Assembly (NCBI GenBank): GCA_002007465.1
Contig: LNAC01000162.1
Span: 2,835,761-2,899,760 of the forward strand
Length of the DNA: 64,000 nucleotides
Direction of reading: 5' to 3'
Source of the DNA: Ailurus styani
Lineage: Eukaryota > Chordata > Mammalia > Carnivora > Ailuridae
The notes under the pieces were generated by a model. It worked only from the letters and a program-made list of their open reading frames with translations. It made no database searches and was not told the origin of the DNA. Position numbers and translations under genes: made by a program. Below, one piece after another: positions 57,410-64,000 of the stretch. Every line of letters starts with the position of its first letter. The first letter of the stretch is position 1.

Positions 57410-57690
57410 TTCTAGTTAACTCCAACTTCCGAAGTGTCCTCTGGCAGCAGAAATTCACAATTCTGTGTTAGGCCAGAATAAGCATGTGCTGCACCTGGAA
57501 ACAATTAAGCGCCAAGACCATTTGAGTAGCGCAGGTGTTCTGGCAAGCCGAAAACTTCCATTCTCTGTAACCAGAGAAGATCCTGATTAATTGACTTGAT
57601 TTTAACCTCAAGTAATGTCCACTGAGTTGCTAAGAGAAATGAGATAACAATGAACCTTAGTTACAAGGGGAGAAGAGCCACTATGTGTTT
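57410..57690. promoter_or_regulatory. Candidate conserved non-coding element
   Basis: Single-copy-looking sequence with more CpGs than its surroundings (57430, 57510, 57530 and 57549 regions). It has two E-boxes, CACCTG at 57492-57497 and CAGGTG at 57532-57537. Homeodomain-type cores lie at 57503-57507 (AATTA) and 57584-57593 (GATTAATTGA). No repeat signature. This is an inference from texture and motifs only. Confidence 0.3.
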
Positions 57691-58691
57691 GTGTGAAAAA
57701 TAAACCTAATTCGTCTTAGCTGTATCTATTAAAAGATATTAGTATTAATAAGTCTTTAGATTTTATGGATTCTTATATCTCTGATTCTCAGTAGAGTTTA
57801 ATGAAAATAATGGACCTTATGGTAAAATGGTGAAAATTCTATTTATTTGAGGGGAATACAATAGTTTCAAGAATCTCCTGTTGAGGAATTTATTTTCCTA
57901 TACCCTAGAATTAACTTTCTGCTTTTTTTCTTGCATTTTATTGTAAGGAACTGGGGATGATGCTTCCAGGGAAAGGAGATTAATACAAATGTGTGAAATC
58001 AGTGCATCACCAATGCCAAAACAATTATTTCCCTTTCTGGACCATATTCTTGCTTAGACTAATTACACACATGTTAAAAATAGTGGCATTCCAAATTTGT
58101 GGTTAGTGGCATAGATAGGAGAAGTAAAATCTTTAATAACAAAGTATAATAGCTGATTGAACACAAATGCAACATCTGAATTTTTTGTTAATTTTTATGC
58201 TAATAGATCTAGATGTCATTGCTTTCCAGAGCTGCTTATACCAGCAGGAACCAGCTTCTGCAAATTAATTCATATGCTTCTTTTCACATACTTTAAAAAT
58301 ATAAAGAGCTGCTTGCCATTTTTCTCTTCTCCCTTTTCCTCCAATGGTCATCCACCATTTAAATAATAATATTCAACTCTTGCTTTAATAATTTAGATGT
58401 TTATTTCATGTTACCATCTAGCAACCATACAAGGTTATGGCAGAAAAATGCTTCAGAGCATAAAAACAAAATTTCTTCAAAGAAGGTTGTCTATTACTTG
58501 AAATAAAGGTGGTATGTAAGTTCTAGAAAAAAATAAAGAATACAGCTATGTCTCTACTAGCCTAGAGATGCATTCTAATGACCATCCCATTTGCTATGAC
58601 TTCCCCTCTGAAATTTAAAAATATATAGACAGGGCTTTTTGTCTAAAGTAAGCAGGCAGGTATAGCAAGAAAATGTTTCAAATACAAAGAA
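57691..58691. other. Unique DNA, no gene seen
   Basis: No repeat family recognised; the 69-codon frame at 58157-58366 lacks any family feature. Confidence 0.5.
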
Positions 58692-58912
58692 GGGGCACCT
58701 GGGTGGCTCAGTAGGTTAAGCATCCAACTTTTGATTTTGACTCCGGTCATGATCTCAGGGTTGTGAGATCTGTCTAGTCCTACACTGGGCTCTGTGCTTA
58801 GTGGGGAGTCTGTTTGAAATTCTTTCTCTCCCTCTCCTTTGCTCACCTCACCCCATGTGTGTGTGTGTGTGTGTGTGTGCACACTCTCTCTAAATAAAGT
58901 CTTTAAAAAAAT
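58692..58912 (+). mobile_element. Can-SINE, older copy with internal (TG)n
   Basis: GGGGCACCTGGGTGGCTCAG (58692-58711), 'cggtcatgatctcagggttg' (58744-58763), and a CT-rich body. A (TG)12 run at 58856-58879 has grown in the body, then AAATAAAGTCTTTAAAAAAA at 58891-58910. Confidence 0.92.
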
Positions 58913-59625
58913 TTAAAAAATAGATATGAAAGATACAAGGCCTTTAATGACAAAAGATTCTATTTTTTTATATTGGTCTTGTGTGTCTTTATTTTTATTG
59001 AGCCAGCTCAGTTTACTCAGATGCTAAACTATTTCTTCTCTGCCACTCATATTCCCTGTCACCCTTCTTACACATATCACTTTTTTAATTACTACATATT
59101 TTCTATATATTTAATCATTTTTTTTATTGCTCCTTACCTTTGTATTTGAATCTATGCTTCAGGACCTACAACAGATGGTGAGAATAGGTGATAAATAGAT
59201 ATTTCTTGTATAAGCAAATGCAGTAATATAGTAATAAGTAAATATAAAGATATTTCAAAGGCAATAGCTCAACCTCGATACTGTCATTTGCAAGTTCTAC
59301 AGTAATCAACAAGTCATTTAATGCTTTGAATCACAACATAAGCATAGGGAAGAAAGGAAAAAGGGAAACAAAATTAATGGAGAGATTTAGTCACTTCCCT
59401 CCCTATCCTTGATAGTAAGATACAGGTCCTCAAGAGCAACTGGTGCTTAGAAAATAATTGTGAAGAGTTGACCAAATCATTGAAGCTTGTCAGCAGCCAC
59501 TGATATGTGTTGAACGTATCAGAAGAGTATTACAGAAACTAAAATTTATTCCAGAGTCCAGGTTTGCAGTAATTTACATACAATTAAATTCTTGCTTATA
59601 GTGTTTACAATCATTAAGCATTTTA
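58913..59625. other. Unique AT-rich DNA, no gene seen
   Basis: No repeat family or exon recognised. Confidence 0.5.
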
Positions 59626-59816
59626 AAAAAGATTTTATTTATTTATTTATTTATAGTGTGAGCAGGGGGAGGGGCAGAGGGAGAGAGAGAGAGAGAATCT
59701 TAACCAGACTCTGCACTAAGCATGGAGCTCAATACGGGGCTTAATCCCATGACCCTGAGATCATGATCTCAGATGAAACCAAGAGTCAAATGCTTAACTG
59801 ACTGAGCCACCCAGCC
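59626..59816 (-). mobile_element. Can-SINE, old copy, antisense
   Basis: GATTTTATTTATTTATTTAT (59631-59650), (GA)n at 59680-59695, 'catgaccctgagatcatgat' (59748-59767) and head 'cttaactgactgagccaccc' (59793-59812). Diverged flanking repeats CAATCATTAAGCATTTTAA and CAATCATTTAGTATTTTTA. Confidence 0.9.
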
Positions 59817-60004
59817 ATAGCAATCATTTAGTATTTTTATGAAGGAGTTTCATATTATTCATTCACTGAGGCTTTGTGTAATTCCTTGATTTACACTTAC
59901 TTTATAATCTTCCTTATATATGAGAAATATGAGTTCTCTTTGGGTTTAAAGTCACAGAAACAATCTGGAGCCAGAAAATGATAAAATATTATCATAATAT
60001 AGGT

Positions 60005-60330
60005 CCCAGACATTCAAAAATAGTTTTAAAAATTACAGCAACATTAAGATTTACAGAAAAATTACAAAGACAGTACAGAGTTCCCATATAAACCATACCA
60101 GTTCTCTAATTAGCATCTTACATTGGTATGAAATGTTATAATTAATGAACCAATATTGATACATTTATTACCAAGTAAAGTCCATGCATTATTTACATAT
60201 TCTAATTTCTAGGCTCATCCATTTTTTCCCTGAGATTTTATTTGTTTATATCTTCATGCTGTAATGACCTCTTCCTACGTCATTACATCTAGGCTTAGGG
60301 TTTCTTAGTTGTCTTCCTTGCAAAAAGACA
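60005..60330. mobile_element. Probable ancient dispersed repeat, family not assigned
   Basis: 'agatttacagaaaaattaca' (60047-60066) and 'gacagtacagagttcccata' (60069-60088) match in texture a common ancient mammalian repeat end that I recognise but cannot name with certainty. Confidence 0.4.
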
Positions 60331-60839
60331 TTTTTAAAATTTTTATATGTAATTTAAAGCTTTGGTGGAAGAGAATTGGCACATAACTAAAAGAACACTA
60401 ACCCTCAATTCAAGAATTTGGAGAAGAAAGAACATTGGTACTTTCTCTTCAGAGACTTTGGCTTAAGACCAGCTAAACATTCTGGGGCAAGATACTTGGC
60501 CCTATTTGTTACAAGCATTTATGTTTTCCGAAGCCACGGAACTGTGATCATTTGGAGTTGGGTGTATGAAGAGGAGAAAATGGAAGGCAAGCTATCTCTG
60601 AACTGAGTAACTTGGTCAATTCCTTATAGGCTAAATGACTTTTAAACACCATTCGCAGGGGTGTAACAACACATTATGACAGATATATTAAAAATAAAAT
60701 TAAAACAAAAATAAAAAACAAAAAGATTCAGAATGCAAACTAAACAATTTAAGGGACACTTAACTCCCTCTTCATACAAAAACTGCATAATGGCCACTTA
60801 ACATAAACATTATATTAATGATAAAGCATCCACAATACA
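60331..60839. other. Unique DNA, no gene seen
   Basis: A 62-codon frame at 60418-60606 lies in otherwise featureless sequence. Its composition is not clearly coding and it has no recognised family. Confidence 0.45.
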
Positions 60840-61310
60840 AGCTGATTAGCTACAATAGCTTCTGTCTATTCAAATGTGTTAGTTCTGAAGGGACATTGCT
60901 CCACCTAATTTGATTTCCCCCTGAGCAGTACATGATGTGTTATTTGATGCCCTTCAAAGGACACGATTAGCCGAGCTATAAAGTGTCTGATTTTATTAGC
61001 TTTGCTGGGTTTTATCAGTTTGTAAATGTGTTATTTTCTCCATTTATTGTGCCTATGGGATCCAGAGATAGAGTAAGCATCAAGTTAATATGTTTTGGGG
61101 AGGCAGCAGCGGCCATACTTTAACACTTACGCTGTGCTGTGATGACATTGAAGGTGGAGTCGTGGAAACTGTAATGTCAGGGCCATTTATCAAGGCAATT
61201 CTTCAATGCTATAAACCTCAGCTCTGACACTGAATTCAACAGTAGGCTTTTGTTTTGAATAGAACCAAGTGTTCCTGGGATTCATTCTTAACAATCATCC
61301 TTAACTGAAT
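60840..61310. promoter_or_regulatory. Candidate conserved non-coding element (enhancer-like)
   Basis: About 470 bp with no repeat signature, balanced composition and retained CpGs (for example in ACACGATTAGCCGAGC at 60961-60976, and near 61109, 61130 and 61161). Motif-like sites are TTCAAAGG at 60953-60960 (TCF/LEF-type), GATTAG at 60844-60849 and 60965-60970 (homeodomain-type) and TTATCA at 61013-61018 (GATA-type). No splice sites or frame support an exon. Function is inferred from texture only. Confidence 0.35.
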
Positions 61311-61559
61311 AACAAGAAGTCAATAATAAGAAAATAGGTCAGGCAGATGGTCAAAGGAGAAAGAAAAGTAAAAGCATTAGCCTAAGATACTGTATTTGAG
61401 GTTTCTTTGATTACAGACAGGCAGGATTCAATTTTAGGTATTTAAGTAAAAAAAAGGAACCGTTCCATAAGGATATAAAAATGCCACCAACCCTTTGCTT
61501 TTAATTAGAATAGAAAGCACAGTACATTCATTTAACTAGATCTCCAGGCAGGAAACAAT

Positions 61560-61745
61560 TTCAATGCCATTCATTCAAAGGGTGCCAAATGAAATGACAT
61601 AATCAGCACTGAAGATGCTCAGAGTAGTTAACAGGTGTTTGTGGTTTAGACTTCCTGAATTGTTTTCAGGTTGCCTCCCACTTAGTTTCCTCAGTGCTTA
61701 TTCAAACCATTTGCCAACGCATCAGGGCTGAATACTATACTTACT
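61560..61745. promoter_or_regulatory. Candidate conserved non-coding element, smaller
   Basis: Unique-looking stretch with ACAGGTGTTTGTGGTTTAGA at 61631-61650, which puts an E-box (CAGGTG) 4 bp from a RUNX-type core (TGTGGTTT). Non-repeat sequence follows to about 61745. Inference only. Confidence 0.25.
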
Positions 61746-63394
61746 ATTCAAGCAATTAATTCATTAAAGATAATGCCTACTCACACTATGTTTTTATTTT
61801 TTGCAATCCTATAATTAGTGTTTTCTTTTAGTCTACAACCCAAAAGAAAATCTGAGGTCTCCCTTCCCCACTCCCCCCACCAGGCTTAACTATTTCCTTC
61901 ATTTGATCATTTCTACCCACTTACTTAAAAGGATATGAATATGCCTTATAAGTGATGTGGTTAAGTGATATGCATTAATGAAGATAAAGATTGCTAAGTA
62001 TTATATAAATTTAAGGACCTATAAGAAACTTGGGGTGTGTGTGTGTGTGTACTTATGCTGTATCTTTATTCTACAAGAGTGAAAACAATTGAAAGTATGG
62101 ATCATTGTTTCTCTGTTTTCCTGCCAGGCAAGACATAATGTCTTCTTCACTAGATTTTTGTATACATTAATCACCATATAAGTTATTTTACTTTTTAGAT
62201 GATATTCTTTAACTATATTATGGAATACAGTATATTTTCACAATTTTTAAAACCTTCTAAAACTTGGATAAATTATTTCAATGTGAAAGAATGTATCAAT
62301 GTCTGTATCTATTATCTATCTATCCATCTTTGTCTTCAACATGGCCTGAGTTATTTTATAAGATTATATCCAAATATGAGCAGTTCAAGATTGACATTAA
62401 GTTGCAAAAAATTACTCTGTTATGAATCATTTTCTTATAGAGAATTAAAGATACTCAGTACACATAAATGTATGCATACACACACATATATACACTCAAT
62501 TACATTAATTCAGTTCCTTTTTAAAAGATGTTATTTTTCATATGTAGTCCAAGCTGGGATTAAAATAGCAGTTAGGAATTTATATGTGGTAACTCAGAGA
62601 AATGTAGGCATTTAAAACAATGTATAGTTTCAGAAAAAAAACTTCTACACCTTTCCCTTTTTTTTTCTAATTGGTGTTATATTTTTCTTAAGTTCTCACA
62701 ATATTCAATTGGTCTGGGAAAGTAGTACTGTAGACATACACAAGATAAGGTATCTTTGACAGACTCTTCTATTCCTACAGAGGGGTTAGCAGTCTATAAG
62801 ATGGTATATTATCTTCCTGAACTTCCACTTTGGACATATTAAATTGTAGTCTAGTACTCTGAGTACGAATTCTAGCATTCTTATTCTAATAATACTATTG
62901 TATTAAAGAAGAAGAGCAATGTAAGAGTACTGATTTTCAAAAGAGGTTATTTCCCTACTCAAATGGTCATAGAAAATCAAGATGTGGTCTCTAAGATCTG
63001 TTTTACTTTAAAATGGAACTTACCTCTCATCAATGATGGAAATCACAAAGGCTTTTTATTCTTTTGATTCTTTTTTCTATTCTCTTTTTAAAATCAATTA
63101 TAATTATACATCTATTATTTTCCTGTTATCATTAACTATATATTTACCTGAGTTAGGCATCCTTTTAGATTTCTCCCTTATCCCTTGGCTAAGAAATCTG
63201 TGTGTGTGTGTGTGTGTATACACATATATGAGTGTGCAATTTTAGACACATAATGTATACATGTGTATGTAATACATATGATTATGAATACAATATATGT
63301 GTAAAATACATAGAATGTGTACATGAGATATGTAATTTATTATATTCTCTCAATGAAAATTTTATACTTTTTTATTCATAAAGCAGTGATGCAG
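61746..63394. other. Unique AT-rich DNA with short TG repeats
   Basis: (TG)n at 62035-62050 and 63199-63219, followed by a TA/TG-rich stretch to about 63340. The 138-codon frame at 62199-62615 is lysine-, serine- and tyrosine-rich, crosses a CACACA stretch and matches no family known to me. Confidence 0.5.
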
Positions 63395-63790
63395 AAAATA
63401 AGATAAAAAATTAATATATAGAAATCTTTTGTGTTTCTATTTACAAATAATGAACTAGGAGAAAGACAAATTAAGAAAACAACCCCATTTACAACTGAAT
63501 CAAGAAAATAAAATACCTAGGAACAAACTTCACCAAGAAGGTGAAAGACCTATACTCTGAAAACTGTAAGAGATCAATGAAGGAAACTGAAGGCAACAAA
63601 AATATATGGGAAGATACATTATACTCATGGATTGGAAGAATTAATATGATCAAATACCATATGATCTATACCACCCATATAGCACTGGGTGGTACATGTA
63701 AGTGATGAATCACTAAATTCTAAATCTGAAACCAATTTTCCATATATGTTAACTAACTAGAATTTAAATAAAAACTTGAAAATAAAAAAT
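63395..63790 (+). mobile_element. LINE-1 with ORF2 joined directly to its 3' UTR
   Basis: 'gaaagacaaattaagaaaac' (63461-63480) and 'ctcatggattggaagaatta' (63623-63642) are mid ORF2. From about 63660 the sequence becomes the carnivoran 3' UTR ('gtgatgaatcactaaattct', 63702-63721) with an A-rich tail. About 2 kb of ORF2 between them is absent. Confidence 0.75.
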
Positions 63791-63824
63791 ATAAAAACAA
63801 AAATAACAAATAAAAATGAAAAGT

Positions 63825-64000
63825 AAGTCATGGAAATGAAAAGTACAGCAAAGGGAATATAGCCAATAATACTGTAATAACTTTGTATGGTGACAGATGG
63901 GAACTACACTTGTAGTGAGTATTTTGTAATACATTAAATGATAAATCACTATGTTGTATACCTGAAACTTATATGATATGCATGTCAACTATACTTCAAC
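63825..64000 (+). mobile_element. LINE-1 (L1MA-like) 3' end, cut by the window edge
   Basis: 'ttgtatggtgacagatggga' (63883-63902), 'aaatcactatgttgtatacc' (63943-63962) and 'catgtcaactatacttcaac' (63981-64000) are the older L1 3' terminus, as in the element at 9886-10378. It runs off the window. Confidence 0.75.

Noticed and set aside
60418..60606. 62-codon frame in unique sequence considered as an exon
   Set aside because: It looked more protein-like than most, but has no convincing splice sites, no known family and no adjoining coding exon.
62199..62615. 138-codon plus-strand frame
   Set aside because: AT-rich low-complexity codons, crosses a CACACA tract, no recognisable domain, no splice or promoter context.

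Overview
This window is eukaryotic, mammalian, non-coding DNA from a carnivoran, most likely a mustelid (weasel, mink, marten or otter family). The evidence is its SINEs. There are 19 recognisable tRNA-derived Can-SINEs plus one 29-bp stub. The youngest (49683-49882, 41997-42190, 54533-54737, 20190-20391, 56720-56931) share a head reading GGCTCAGTGGGTTAAAGCC and a CTGCCTGCCTCTCTGCC tail block. From memory of family consensus sequences this is the mustelid form rather than the canid, felid or ursid form. No protein-coding exon, tRNA, rRNA or other RNA gene could be supported. Every longer open frame is either a relic of LINE-1 ORF2 or a chance frame across a repeat. The window is a gene desert or the interior of a very large intron; nothing here tells which.

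Layout. 1-6800: a possible ERV LTR, an L2 relic, an old L1 split by an MLT1/MST-type MaLR LTR, a second such LTR on the other strand, then AT-rich unique DNA. 6800-12130: a dense L1 block, with RT-domain relics, three successive L1 3' ends and two Can-SINEs. 13150-23190: old L1M copies in both orientations, two MaLR LTR relics and three SINEs. It includes a perfect 116-bp ectopic duplication and a tail-less L1 internal fragment flanked by a perfect 14-bp direct repeat. 24010-26050: unique AT-rich sequence. 26240-32570: about 6 kb of nested L1, in which a younger antisense carnivoran L1 splits an older sense L1M. 32570-40650: mostly unique DNA with SINEs, a back-to-back MIR pair, the 29-bp SINE stub and a 42-bp (AC)n. 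40640-43222: a textbook twin-primed carnivoran L1 carrying two later SINEs. 43220-57200: unique DNA, L1M, MLT1 and MIR relics, several SINEs, an unclassified 1.3-kb block, and all five ambiguous bases. 57400-61750: mainly unique DNA with three stretches that look like candidate conserved non-coding elements. 63395-64000: two more L1 3' ends, the last cut by the window edge.

The five single 'n' characters (48247, 48338, 48822, 53944, 57040) are each flanked by a direct duplication of 27 to 102 bp that abuts the n on at least one side. These are almost certainly unmerged contig overlaps from scaffolding, not biology.

I did not find a previously undescribed gene system. The best leads are the candidate regulatory elements, the atypical retrotransposition products and the ectopic 116-bp copy. 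All family names are from memory of consensus sequences; no database search was possible, and edges of old repeats are good to perhaps 10-50 bp.
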